Source of the DNA: Motilibacter aurantiacus
GTDB taxonomy: Bacteria; Actinomycetota; Actinomycetes; Motilibacterales; Motilibacteraceae
Direction of reading: 5' to 3'
DNA: 64,000 bases
Assembly: GCF_011250645.1 (NCBI RefSeq)
Contig: NZ_JAANNO010000010.1
Span: forward strand, 477-64,476
Under the pieces are notes generated by a model, which made no database searches, was not told where the DNA came from, and saw nothing but the letters and a program-made list of their open reading frames with translations. Below are positions 6,460 to 15,596 of this stretch, piece by piece. The stretch's first letter is position 1. Each line of letters starts with the position of its first letter. Position numbers and translations under genes: made by a program.

Positions 6460-8625
6460 TCAGTCCTCGTCCTCATGCATCCTCCGGTCCGCGGCGTCGA
6501 GGAGGGCCGACGGGGTGTCACCGTCGTCGGGGAAGGTGGCGATGCCGGCCGCGGCACCGATCCTGACGCTTCCTGCGCCCGGCAGCTGGATCTCGCGGTC
6601 GAGCGCCGAGGTGATCTGGTCGGCGGCCCGGCGGGCGGGAGCAGCGTCGTGCAGCGGCAGGCGAGCCAGGACCGCGACGAACTCGTCGCCGCTGATGCGC
6701 GCCAACAGGTCCCCGGCCCGCAGGGTGGCCCGCATGCGACGTGCGGCCTCACGGAGCACGCGGTCACCGGCCGCGTGCCCGCGCGAGTCGTTGACCTGCT
6801 TGAACCCGTCGAGGTCCACGAACAGGACGGCCACGCCGTCGCCACGGCGCCGGGCGCGGGCCAGCTCGTGCTCCAGGTGGTCCAGGAGCTGGACCCGGTT
6901 GGCGAGCCCGGTGAGCGGGTCGTGGTAGGCGAGGTACGCCGCCCGCTCCTCGCGCTCGACCCGCTCGCTCACGTCGACCTGGTTGCCGATGAAGTGGGTG
7001 AGGGCCCCGTCCGGGTCGCGCACCGGCGAGATCGTGATCTCGTTCCAGAACGTCGATCCGTCGCGGCGGTAGTTCAGCAACGTGGCTCGGACCGGGCGGC
7101 CGGCAGCGAGCTGGCGGGCGATGGGGCGCACCTGGGTGCGGTCCGTGAGCGGCCCCTGCAGGATGCGGCAGTTGCGGCCGAGCACCTCCTCCGGGACGTA
7201 GCCCGTCATGGCCAGGAAGGCGGAGTTCACGTACACGAGCGGCAGGTCGCGCTGACGCGCGTCGGCGATGACGATGCCGTTGGACGCGGTGTCGATGGCG
7301 CGCAGCAACAGGCCCGGCAGGTCCTGCGGTGGGACACGCGCGGGGGCGCCGGGCACCGTCCGCGGCCGTGACGGCACGGGCTTGGGCACGGCAGCGGGGC
7401 TGCTGCGCACCTTGGCGAGCAGCAGCGCCGCGGCGTCGAGGACCCGCGCCCGATCGTGCGTGAGCACGAAGGCGAACCGCCGCTCCCCGTCCGGGCCCGG
7501 GTCGAGCTCGCGGGCGGCGATCGAGGCCGCGTAGTGCGGCGCAACGATCGCCACGACCCACTCCTCGGCCAGCGGGTCCCCCGGGGACAGCGCCGTCCCG
7601 CGCACGCCCGGCATCGGCTCGTCCGGCATGCCCGGCCCGAGCAGTGCGGTGAACGCCGTCACGTGGGCGACGGCCTCGTACCGTCGGCGCGTACCGTTCG
7701 TCAGCGCGGCCGCATGCTGGAACGACGCGAGCACCACCGTGAGGTCGTCCAGCAGCAGGGCCTGCCGCTCGAGCTGGCGGGAGATCGCCGCGAGCAGCGG
7801 GATCCCGGCCACTCCCGCCGTGCTCGTCGCGCTCAGCAGCCCGAAGGGGGTCCCCGTCGGGAGGCGGTGCGTGCCGACCGGGAGCGGCAACGGGTGGTCC
7901 GCCGCGGCCGGCTCGGCGGCGGGCCGACCGAACCGCCACCCCTGGCCCAGGCGTGCGCTCGTGGCCAGTGCCCGCTCGAGATGGCCCTCGGTCTCGATGC
8001 CCTCGGCCAGGATGAGGGCACCGGTGCGCTCGGCCTGCGCGTGCACCGCGTTGATCGTGGCGGCGAAGCCGAGCGAGGGCTGCTGCCGCACCAGGGCCAG
8101 GTCGAGCTTGATGACGTCCGGGGCGAGGAACGGCATGAGCGCAAGGGCCGCGGGCTCGGCCCCCACGTCGTCCAGGGCCACACCCCAGCCGCAGTCGCGC
8201 GCCCTGCGCACGCCCGCGAGCAGCTGCCCCGGGCGTTCCAGCAGGTCTCGCTCGGTCACCTCGACCACGACGCGGACGGTGGGCGGGACCAGCTCGGCGA
8301 GCTCGGTCAGGCAGGCGGCGCTCAGCTCGGCGAGGGTCCCGGGCTCCACGTTGACGAACAGGCTCAGCGGCTGCGGCACCAGCCGGGTCGCCGCGAGCGC
8401 GGCGCGCAGGCAGCGCTCGTCGAGCTCGCGTACCGCTGCAGGACCGATCGCCGCCGCTCGGGCGAACATCGCCTGCGGCGCGACCAGCCCCCCTTCGGCC
8501 CGGCCCCGGGCCAGGGCCTCGACCGCGACGACCCGGTTGTCCCGCAGGTCGACGATGGGCTGGAAGACCGGCACGACATCGAGGAGCGCGTCCTGTGGCC
8601 CGCTCTGCTCGTCGCCGCGGTGCAT
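6460..8625 (-). CDS. EAL-DICT-LOV-GGDEF cyclic-di-GMP protein
   Basis: 721 aa from ATG 8625 (GGGGGAG upstream; a GTG at 8730 would add 35 residues). EAL is at about 15-245 with EAL at 36, NVEPGTL, EVTER, KLD and EGIET, though the DDFG loop reads DDVG. A DICT-type sensory domain spans about 255-415. A LOV/PAS domain spans about 440-555 with GRNCRILQG (flavin-adduct Cys at 486), NYRRDGSTFWN and a final GNQVDVSE, the pattern of photoactive LOV domains. GGDEF is at about 565-721 with SGDEF at 645-649 and an RxxD inhibitory site five residues before it. The protein should make and/or break cyclic-di-GMP under blue-light control. The cyclase domain ends slightly short. Confidence 0.88.
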   Translation of the reverse strand: MHRGDEQSGPQDALLDVVPVFQPIVDLRDNRVVAVEALARGRAEGGLVAPQAMFARAAAIGPAAVRELDERCLRAALAATRLVPQPLSLFVNVEPGTLAELSAACLTELAELVPPTVRVVVEVTERDLLERPGQLLAGVRRARDCGWGVALDDVGAEPAALALMPFLAPDVIKLDLALVRQQPSLGFAATINAVHAQAERTGALILAEGIETEGHLERALATSARLGQGWRFGRPAAEPAAADHPLPLPVGTHRLPTGTPFGLLSATSTAGVAGIPLLAAISRQLERQALLLDDLTVVLASFQHAAALTNGTRRRYEAVAHVTAFTALLGPGMPDEPMPGVRGTALSPGDPLAEEWVVAIVAPHYAASIAARELDPGPDGERRFAFVLTHDRARVLDAAALLLAKVRSSPAAVPKPVPSRPRTVPGAPARVPPQDLPGLLLRAIDTASNGIVIADARQRDLPLVYVNSAFLAMTGYVPEEVLGRNCRILQGPLTDRTQVRPIARQLAAGRPVRATLLNYRRDGSTFWNEITISPVRDPDGALTHFIGNQVDVSERVEREERAAYLAYHDPLTGLANRVQLLDHLEHELARARRRGDGVAVLFVDLDGFKQVNDSRGHAAGDRVLREAARRMRATLRAGDLLARISGDEFVAVLARLPLHDAAPARRAADQITSALDREIQLPGAGSVRIGAAAGIATFPDDGDTPSALLDAADRRMHEDED

Positions 8626-9003
8626 GAGCTGTGGCTCCCCCCCGCCGGCCCGCGCAAAACGCCGGACCCCGCCGGGACAGGACAGGCGTGCCGGCGAGGG
8701 GCCGTCAGGCAGTGGCTCGGGCACCACCACCCGATCGGCCGAGGGCGCCTACACCAGCACTGAAGTCCCGGGCCCGCCGAACGGCGGAGGCCGCGCTCCC
8801 GGCCGCAAGCGGCGCCTACCCCGTAGACCGCACCTTAAGAGGCCCCGTACGGCGGGTGCACCACCGCCGTTGTTGTCGGGCTGTCGAGAAATCCGCCTAC
8901 ATCGCGGGTTTGAGGCGTCGATCCCTCTTCTGCCGCGCCCGACAGGAGCGCGCCCCAGCCCCGGGGACCCACTCCCGCGGCTCGTCACGTCGAAGGAGTA
9001 GGG
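8626..9003. other. Intergenic region upstream of the chemotaxis operon
   Basis: This region separates the divergent LOV protein gene and the chemotaxis operon and must hold both promoters. A perfect hairpin or operator-like inverted repeat, ACGGCGG (8849-8855) and CCGCCGT (8864-8870), encloses a GTGCACCA core. The operon's first gene has a good ribosome site (AAGGAG at 8993-8998). I found no convincing -35/-10 pair and no cyclic-di-GMP riboswitch core. Confidence 0.4.
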
Positions 9004-10923
9004 ATGCCCCTCACCAAGAACAGTGCGTCGACCGGGGTCCCGGCACCGCGCTCGGCCCCCGTGGCCACCCGCAAGGACGCGCGCGAGTCCGAGGACGCCC
9101 GTCGCCGCGCCCGCTCCGTCGCCAAGCAGCAGCAGGCCGCCGAGCGGATCGCCGCGGCGACCACCGAGCTCGCCGCCCAGACCGCGCAGTCGACCGAGGC
9201 GTCGCGGCAGCTGCGCGAGGCCATGCAGCAGATCGCCGCGGGCGCCGAGGAGGCCTCGGGCGCGACGCAGGAGTCGCTCGCGGCGACGAACCAGGTCGTC
9301 GGCCGCATCCGCACGCAGCAGACCACCAGCAAGCTGGTGCAGGACACCACGACGAAGCTCCAGTCGCTGCTCGAGGACACCGCGGGGGGGATCGCCGGCC
9401 TCGTGAGCAACGTGGGCGAGGCCTCCCAGCGGCAGACCGCCTCCGTCGCCATGATCAGCGAGCTGGAGAAGCAGGCCGAGGAGATCGGCCAGATCGTGTC
9501 GGCCGTGGCCCGGATCGCGGACCAGACCAACCTGCTCGCGCTCAACGCCGCGATCGAGGCGGCCCGCGCCCGTCAGCACGGCAAGGGCTTCGCCGTGGTG
9601 GCGGACGAGGTGCGCACCCTTGCCGAGACCTCCGAGCGCAGCGCGAGCGAGATCCGTGAGCTCATCGACGCCATCCGCACCGGCGTGAACAGCGTCGCCG
9701 AGGGCGTCCAGGCGTCCGCGGAGACGTCGCGCGGCGAGGTCGAGAAGGGCAAGGAGATCACGGCGCAGCTCGCGCAGATCGCCGCGGACATGACCGTCAT
9801 CCTCGAGGGCGCGACCGAGATCGCGACCGCGGCCGGGCAGGCCGAGCGTGCCTCGCAGGACGCCCAGCTGCGCGCGGAGGAGATCGCCGCCGCCGCCGAG
9901 CAGCAGTCCGCCGCCGCGGAGGAGTCCCTGCAGACCGTCGAGCAGCAGGGTGCCGCCCTGCAGCAGAGCGAGAAGGCCTCCGAGGAGCTCTCCGAGGTCG
10001 CGGACGAGCTGCGCACCAGCGCCGACATCGGCAAGAGCGCCGAGGAGGTGGCCTCCACCGCGGAGGAGCTGTCGGCCGCCGTCGAGGAGATCAACCGCGC
10101 AGCTGCTCAGATCTCCACCGCGATCGGGCAGATCAGCACCGGCGCGCAGACCGCCGCGGCCAAGTCGCAGGAGGCCGCCAGCGCGCTCAACCAGATCGAG
10201 CAGGGCGCACAGCTCGCCGAGTCGCGTGCCGGCACGTCCGTCGAGAAGGCGAGCACGATGATCGAGCTGCTCGCCGCCAACAAGAGCGCGGTCGACGCCA
10301 TGATCGAGGCCATCAGCACCGCCGCCGCCTCGGCGAAGGACAGCGTGAAGCAGGTCGTCGAGCTCGAGGTGGTCAGCCGGAAGATCGACAAGATCGTCGA
10401 CGCGATCGGCAACGTCGCGATCCAGACCAACATGCTGGCCGTCAACGGGTCGGTGGAGTCGGCCCGCGCCGGGGAGTACGGCAAGGGCTTCGCGGTCGTC
10501 AGCACCGACATCCGCAACCTGGCCCGGGACTCGGCCGACAACGCCGAGCGCATCAAGGACCTCGTGAAGGAGGTCCAGGACCGGATCACGGCCGTCCGCA
10601 ACGACCTCGAGGACACGTCGCGGTCCGCCCTCGCCGAGGTCGAGCGGGCGAAGGCGACGACCGCCCGGCTCGTCGAGATCGAGCGTGACATGGGCCTGGT
10701 GCGCAACGGCAACGAGGAGGTCCGCGCAGCCTCGCAGGAGATCGCCTCCGCCCTCGCGCAGGTCAAGACCGCTCTCGACCAGATCGCGGCCGCGGCCAAC
10801 CAGGCCGACTCGCTCACGGGCCAGGCGGCCGCCGCCGCCCGCCAGCAGAGCACCGGCGCCGAGGAGCTCGCGGTCGCCATCGAGGAGATCGCCGCGCTGG
10901 CCGACGAGCTGCAGAACGCCTGA
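9004..10923 (+). CDS. Soluble methyl-accepting chemotaxis protein with two signalling tips
   Basis: 639 aa with no membrane segment and no recognisable ligand domain, almost all long coiled coil. A canonical receptor tip is at about 173-205 ([17 protein letters not shown], then [15 protein letters not shown]). A second, diverged tip is at about 474-506 ([17 protein letters not shown], then [15 protein letters not shown]). Each tip can bind CheA and CheW in known receptors, so one chain may contact two array nodes or form an unusual fold-back. It heads the operon; triple CheW follows 31 bases downstream. The input is unknown and may come from a partner protein. Confidence 0.88.
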   Translation: MPLTKNSASTGVPAPRSAPVATRKDARESEDARRRARSVAKQQQAAERIAAATTELAAQTAQSTEASRQLREAMQQIAAGAEEASGATQESLAATNQVVGRIRTQQTTSKLVQDTTTKLQSLLEDTAGGIAGLVSNVGEASQRQTASVAMISELEKQAEEIGQIVSAVARIADQTNLLALNAAIEAARARQHGKGFAVVADEVRTLAETSERSASEIRELIDAIRTGVNSVAEGVQASAETSRGEVEKGKEITAQLAQIAADMTVILEGATEIATAAGQAERASQDAQLRAEEIAAAAEQQSAAAEESLQTVEQQGAALQQSEKASEELSEVADELRTSADIGKSAEEVASTAEELSAAVEEINRAAAQISTAIGQISTGAQTAAAKSQEAASALNQIEQGAQLAESRAGTSVEKASTMIELLAANKSAVDAMIEAISTAAASAKDSVKQVVELEVVSRKIDKIVDAIGNVAIQTNMLAVNGSVESARAGEYGKGFAVVSTDIRNLARDSADNAERIKDLVKEVQDRITAVRNDLEDTSRSALAEVERAKATTARLVEIERDMGLVRNGNEEVRAASQEIASALAQVKTALDQIAAAANQADSLTGQAAAAARQQSTGAEELAVAIEEIAALADELQNA

Positions 10924-10954
10924 CCACGCTGAACTACGACGAAGGGCTGGTGCC

Positions 10955-12565
10955 ATGAGCATCACCGAAGTGGGCTTCGTGGTCGAAGACACGGTGCCCG
11001 GCTCGCCCGTCGCCGCTCCTTCCGAGGACGCCGACGGCGAGCCGGACACCGGCCGGGACTACGTGACGTTCGAGATGCAGGGCGAGATGTACGCCCTGGA
11101 GATGGAGCGCGTCCAGGAGATCATCCGGATGCCGGAGCTGGTCCGGGTGCCGCTGGGCCCGTCCGCGTTGGAGGGACTCGCGAACCTGCGCGGCCGGGTG
11201 CTCCCGGTCGTGAGCCTGCGCAGCTGCTGCGGGCTCCAGGGCAGCGATCACACCGAGGCCACGCGCGTGGTCGTCGTGGAGTCGGCCGGCGCGACGCTCG
11301 GCTTCGTGGTCGACCGGGTCGCCGCGGTCATCTCCGTCGAGGACGAGCAGGTCGAGAGCGCGGAGGCCGTCCAGTCGACGCTCCGCTCGGACCTCTTGGC
11401 TGCGGTCCTCAAGGCCGGTGACGGCCGCATGACGACAGTGCTGGACGTCGAGCACCTCGTCGCGACCGAGTTCGCGGCTCTCGGCCGGCACACGTCCGCC
11501 GCGTCCACGAGCGCGGGCGCCTGGTCCCCGGGCGAGACCGCTGGGGAGGAGGAGTCGACCGACACCCTCGAGCTGGTGAGCTTCGCCGTCGACGGGCAGG
11601 AGTACGCGCTGCCCATCGACCGCGTGCAGGAGATCGTGCAGGCTCCGGAGCGGGTGACGGCCGTGCCGAACGCGGTGCGCCGCGTGCTCGGGGTCATGGA
11701 CCTGCGCGGCGGGCTGCTGCCCGTGGTCAGCCTGCGCAGCGTGTTCGGGCTTCCCGTCACCGAGCTCGAGCCGCACAACCGCATCGTGGTCATCACGGTG
11801 GAGCGGGAGGGCCGCGAGTCCCTCGTCGGCGTGGTGATGGACACGGTCCGCGAGGTGCTCCGCGTCCCGATGGAGCTCGTCGGCGCCCTGCCGCACGTGG
11901 TCTCCGGCGGTGGGCGGCGTACCGAGGTGCAGGCGGTGTGCCGGCTGGAGGAGGGGCGCCGCCTGGTGTCCGTCCTGTCGGCCGACGCGCTCGTCGACGA
12001 CCGCGCGATGCAGGCCGTGGACGAGCTGGCCGGTGACGCCGCGCAGATCCGTGAGAGGGAGGACCAGATGGCCGACGACGGCCGCGGCGACGACGAGCTC
12101 CTCGTCGTCTTCCGCCTCGAGGGCGAGGAGTACTGCGTCGACGTCGACGCGGTGCAGGAGATCATCCGCGTCCCGGAGACGCTCGTGCGGGTGCCGAAGA
12201 CGCTCGACTTCGTCGAGGGCCTGGTGAACCTGCGCGGTGCCGTGCTCCCCGTGGTCGACCTGCGCACCCGGCTCGGGCTGCACAGGCTGCCCCGCGACGA
12301 GCGGCAGCGCATCGTCGTGCTCATCATCGGCGGCGTCCGCACCGGCTTCGTGGTCGACTCGGTCGCCGAGGTGGCGAAGGTCGGCGGCGGGCAGCTGGAG
12401 CCCGCTCCCGAGCTCTCCGACGAGCAGGCCCGCGTCGTGACCCGTGTCGCCAACCTCCCCGGCCAGGGGCGCATGCTCCTCGTCCTCGAGCCAGACGAGC
12501 TGCTCGGGGCGGAGCAGGTCGCACTCCTGGCCGAGGAGGTGCCGGCAGCCGGAGCTGCGGCATGA
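10955..12565 (+). CDS. cheW: Coupling protein with three CheW domains
   Basis: 536 aa made of three consecutive CheW domains, at about 35-175, 200-345 and 375-525. Each has the hallmark order: YALEMERVQEIIR / YALPIDRVQEIVQ / YCVDVDAVQEIIR, then LANLRGRVLPVVSLR / VMDLRGGLLPVVSLR / LVNLRGAVLPVVDLR. A single CheW domain bridges receptors and CheA, so a triple protein could link several receptors or rings in a cytoplasmic array. Acidic linkers join the domains. Its stop overlaps the cheB start by four bases (ATGA), which argues for coupled synthesis. Confidence 0.92.
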   Translation: MSITEVGFVVEDTVPGSPVAAPSEDADGEPDTGRDYVTFEMQGEMYALEMERVQEIIRMPELVRVPLGPSALEGLANLRGRVLPVVSLRSCCGLQGSDHTEATRVVVVESAGATLGFVVDRVAAVISVEDEQVESAEAVQSTLRSDLLAAVLKAGDGRMTTVLDVEHLVATEFAALGRHTSAASTSAGAWSPGETAGEEESTDTLELVSFAVDGQEYALPIDRVQEIVQAPERVTAVPNAVRRVLGVMDLRGGLLPVVSLRSVFGLPVTELEPHNRIVVITVEREGRESLVGVVMDTVREVLRVPMELVGALPHVVSGGGRRTEVQAVCRLEEGRRLVSVLSADALVDDRAMQAVDELAGDAAQIREREDQMADDGRGDDELLVVFRLEGEEYCVDVDAVQEIIRVPETLVRVPKTLDFVEGLVNLRGAVLPVVDLRTRLGLHRLPRDERQRIVVLIIGGVRTGFVVDSVAEVAKVGGGQLEPAPELSDEQARVVTRVANLPGQGRMLLVLEPDELLGAEQVALLAEEVPAAGAAA

Positions 12566-13650
12566 GCGCCGGCACCAAGGTGCTCGTCGTCGACGACTCG
12601 GCGCTGATGCGCAAGGCGCTCAAGTCGATGCTCGCGGACGCCGGCGGCTTCGAGGTGCACCTGGCCCGCAACGGCGAGGACGCCCTCGAGCAGATCCCGC
12701 GCCTCGAGCCCGACGTGGTGACGCTCGACGTCAACATGCCGGTCATGGACGGGCTCACGTGCCTTGCCGAGATCATGCGCGAGCACCCGCTGCCCGTCGT
12801 CATGGTCTCCTCGCTCACCGAGCGCGGGGCCCTCGTGACGCTCGAGGCCCTCGAGCTCGGCGCGGTGGACTACGTCGAGAAGCCCGGCGGCACCGTCTCG
12901 CTCAACATGCGGGACGCGGCGGACGAGCTGGTCGACAAGGTCCGGCGGGCGGCCCGGGCGCGCATGCGGGCGGGCGGCCTGGCCGCCCGCCTGCGTCGGG
13001 CCCGGGAGGAGTCGTACGCAGCGGCCTCCGCCCCGCGCGCGGCACCGGGGCGTGGGGCGGGCGTCGCGTCGGCTGCGGGAGCGGCCGACCTGGTCGTGAT
13101 CGGGGCGAGCACGGGCGGGCCCGCACTGCTCTCCGAGCTGCTCGCGCAGCTGCCGGCGAGCTGTGCGGCGCCGGTCCTGGTGGCACAGCACATGCCGCAG
13201 TCGTTCACCGGGCCGCTCGCCCGGCGCATCGACCAGTCCTGCCCGCTCCCGGTGCAGGAGGTCACCGGGCTGACCGAGGTCCGCCCCGGGCACGTGTACG
13301 TCGCCCGGGGCGACGCGGACATGGTGCTCACCAGGCGCTCCGGCGGCCTGGCCGCGCGCCCCGCGCCGGCGGGGCCGAGCTACCGCTGGCACCCGAGCGT
13401 GGACCGCCTCGTGCAGTCCGCGATGGACGTGGTCGACCCGCGCCGCACGGTGGGCGTCCTGCTCACCGGCATGGGCGACGACGGCGCGGAGCAGATGGCC
13501 GCACTGCACGCCCGGGGCGGTCGCACGATCGCCGAGTCGGAGGAGTCGGCGGTGGTCTGGGGCATGCCCGGCCAGCTCGTCGCCCGTGGCGGGGCCTCGC
13601 GCGTGCTGCATGCCGACGACATCCCGGCCCAGCTGGCGGCCTGGCTCTGA
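12562..13650 (+). CDS. cheB: Chemotaxis response regulator protein-glutamate methylesterase CheB
   Basis: 362 aa. An N-terminal receiver (phosphoacceptor D56 in TLDVNMPVMDG, conserved Lys in YVEKPGG) is followed by a linker rich in Arg and Ala and the methylesterase domain. The catalytic triad is visible: S183 in GASTGG, H210 in AQHMPQ and D306 in TGMGDDGA. It removes methyl groups from receptor glutamates (and deamidates glutamines) when phosphorylated by CheA, giving adaptation. Translationally coupled to the preceding cheW. Confidence 0.95.
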   Translation: MSAGTKVLVVDDSALMRKALKSMLADAGGFEVHLARNGEDALEQIPRLEPDVVTLDVNMPVMDGLTCLAEIMREHPLPVVMVSSLTERGALVTLEALELGAVDYVEKPGGTVSLNMRDAADELVDKVRRAARARMRAGGLAARLRRAREESYAAASAPRAAPGRGAGVASAAGAADLVVIGASTGGPALLSELLAQLPASCAAPVLVAQHMPQSFTGPLARRIDQSCPLPVQEVTGLTEVRPGHVYVARGDADMVLTRRSGGLAARPAPAGPSYRWHPSVDRLVQSAMDVVDPRRTVGVLLTGMGDDGAEQMAALHARGGRTIAESEESAVVWGMPGQLVARGGASRVLHADDIPAQLAAWL

Positions 13651-13702
13651 CGAGCCGACACACGAAGAGCGATTCGCACTACACGACTGGGAAGGCACGA
13701 CG

Positions 13703-14317
13703 ATGGGGCTGGTACGACGTACGGCGCAGGCGCCCGCGGCCGAGGAGCAGCGGGCGGCCCGCCGTGACTCGGCGGGGCTGCAGCAGCAGCTGCGTGCCGG
13801 GGACGCCGAGCAGCGCCGGCGGGCCGCCCTCGACCTGGAGGGCGATGCAGCGGCCGTCCCGGCCCTGCTCGCCGCGCTGCAGGAGGAGCGGGACGTCCCG
13901 GCTCGGGAGGCGCTCCTGACGACGCTCGCCGGGCACGACGTGGCCGAGGTGGGGCTCGCCCTCTCGGGAGAGCTGCGCAGCGAGGACGCCACACGCCGCA
14001 ACGCCGCGGTGAACGCCTTGCAGGCCATGCCCCTCGCCGTCGAGTCGCTCGTCGGCCAGGGCATCCTGCAGGACGAGGACGCCGACGTCCGGGTGCTCGC
14101 CGTGATGGTGCTGTCCGCCGTCGCCCACCCGGGCGTCCCCGAGTGGCTGCGCCCGGTGGTGGCTGCCGACCCCGAGCCGAACGTCGTGGCGGCGGCGGTC
14201 GACGTGGCCGTCACCATCGGCAGCGGGATCGCCCACGAGCTGTCCACCGTGGCCACCGGCCGCTTCCCGCAGAACCCCTACCTGCACTTCCTGGCCCGGC
14301 AGGCGGCCCGCACATGA
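13703..14317 (+). CDS. HEAT-repeat-like protein in the chemotaxis operon
   Basis: 204 aa; ATG at 13703. After a charged N-terminus (about 1-45) it contains alpha-helical repeats of about 30 residues (AALDLEGDAAAVPALLAALQEERD..., RRNAAVNALQAMPLAVESLVGQG...), typical of HEAT-like scaffolds. It has no catalytic motif. It lies between cheB and cheR and overlaps the cheR start by four bases. I infer a scaffold that places CheB and CheR in the receptor array; this is not established. Confidence 0.7.
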   Translation: MGLVRRTAQAPAAEEQRAARRDSAGLQQQLRAGDAEQRRRAALDLEGDAAAVPALLAALQEERDVPAREALLTTLAGHDVAEVGLALSGELRSEDATRRNAAVNALQAMPLAVESLVGQGILQDEDADVRVLAVMVLSAVAHPGVPEWLRPVVAADPEPNVVAAAVDVAVTIGSGIAHELSTVATGRFPQNPYLHFLARQAART

Positions 14318-15189
14318 GCGTCAGCACGACCGGCACCGAGCCAGGTCTGAGCGAAGCTCAGTTCAGCCGTGTGCGCGAGTGGGTCTATCGCCGCACGGGG
14401 ATCCAGTTCGCGGACAACAAGCGCTACTTCGTCGACAAGCGCGTCCAGGCCTGCGTGCGGGAGCACGGCGGCGGGTTCGACGCGTGGTTCGCCGGGCTGC
14501 GCCTCGGTGCCAACGCCGCGCTCGCCCAGGAGCTCATCAACGAGCTCACCGTCAACGAGACGTACTTCCTGCGGGAGGACCACCAGTTCGACGCGCTCGT
14601 GAAGAGCGTCCTGCCGCGCGTCGCCGCGGAGCGCAGGGCGACCGGGAGCACCGACCCGATCCGCATCCTGAGCCTGCCGTGCTCGACCGGTGAGGAGCCG
14701 TACTCCATCGGGCTCCGGCTGCTCGAGGACTGGGGCGACATCGAGGACTTCGACGTCGAGATCGTCGCCGGCGACATCGACACCCGGGTCCTGCAGTTCG
14801 CCCAACGGGGCGAGTACGGGCCGCGTTCGATGCAGCGGGTGCCGCTCGCCGTGCGGACGCGGTGGTTCGACCGGGTGAAGGCCGACACGCACCGCGTCAA
14901 GCCCGACCTGCGCGACGCCATCGACTTCCGCATCGTGAACGTCTGCGACACCGAGTCGATGCGCGCCTACCGGGACTTCGACGTCGTCTTCTGCCGCAAC
15001 CTGCTCATCTACTTCGACGAGATCTCCTCGCGCCGAGCGGCCGAGAACCTGTTCGGTGCCCTACGGCCCGGTGGCCACCTGTTCCTCGGCCACTCGGAGT
15101 CGATGAGCCGCATCTCCCCCATCTTCACGCCCGTCCGTCTGCCGGAGGGCATCGTCTACCAGCGCCCGCCGATCGGAGCAGCACCGTGA
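14314..15189 (+). CDS. cheR: Chemotaxis protein methyltransferase CheR
   Basis: 291 aa. The N-terminal helical domain (FSRVREWVYRRTGIQF...) is followed by NELTVNETYFLRE, the typical CheR segment, then the SAM site ILSLPCSTGEEPYSIGL near 120 and FDVVFCRNLLIYFD near 230. CheR methylates receptor glutamates with SAM and is the partner of CheB in adaptation. It overlaps the genes on both sides by four bases (ATGA and GTGA). Confidence 0.95.
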   Translation: MSVSTTGTEPGLSEAQFSRVREWVYRRTGIQFADNKRYFVDKRVQACVREHGGGFDAWFAGLRLGANAALAQELINELTVNETYFLREDHQFDALVKSVLPRVAAERRATGSTDPIRILSLPCSTGEEPYSIGLRLLEDWGDIEDFDVEIVAGDIDTRVLQFAQRGEYGPRSMQRVPLAVRTRWFDRVKADTHRVKPDLRDAIDFRIVNVCDTESMRAYRDFDVVFCRNLLIYFDEISSRRAAENLFGALRPGGHLFLGHSESMSRISPIFTPVRLPEGIVYQRPPIGAAP

Positions 15190-15596
15190 CCGTCGAGACC
15201 TCCAACGACCGCCGTGCCCTCGTCGTCGACGACGCGCCCACGGTGCGCCTGTACCACGGGGAGATCCTGCGCTCGGCGGGCTTCTCCGTCGACGAGGCGG
15301 GCAACGGGCTCGAGGCGCTCGAGCTGGCGCTGTCGGCGCGCTACGACCTTCTCGTCGTGGACGTGAACATGCCGCAGATGGACGGCTACGAGCTGGTCCG
15401 CCGGCTGCGTGCCGAGGAGCCGGGGCTCGACTGCCCGATCGTCACGATCAGCACCGAGGCCGACGACAGCGACGCCGAGACGGCTTACCGGGCCGGCGCC
15501 AACCTCTACCTGGTCAAGCCCGTGGCACCGGGCCTGCTCGAGCAGGTCGCTTCCCTGCTCACCACGCCTCTTCCCGCCCCGTGGAGCCTGACGTGA
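15186..15596 (+). CDS. cheY: CheY-like response regulator (first copy)
   Basis: 136 aa single receiver domain. The acidic pocket is VVDDA near residue 15, the phosphoacceptor D59 in VVDVNMPQMDG, Thr/Ser in TISTEAD and Lys in LYLVKPVAP. There is no output domain, so it is a diffusible CheA phosphoacceptor that acts on the motor or as a phosphate sink. Starts at GTG overlapping the cheR stop, and its stop overlaps the cheA GTG. Confidence 0.92.
   Translation: MTVETSNDRRALVVDDAPTVRLYHGEILRSAGFSVDEAGNGLEALELALSARYDLLVVDVNMPQMDGYELVRRLRAEEPGLDCPIVTISTEADDSDAETAYRAGANLYLVKPVAPGLLEQVASLLTTPLPAPWSLT

Noticed and set aside
8626-9003. Search for a cyclic-di-GMP riboswitch before the chemotaxis operon
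   Set aside because: The conserved core of the known cyclic-di-GMP riboswitches is absent; only a simple inverted repeat is present.
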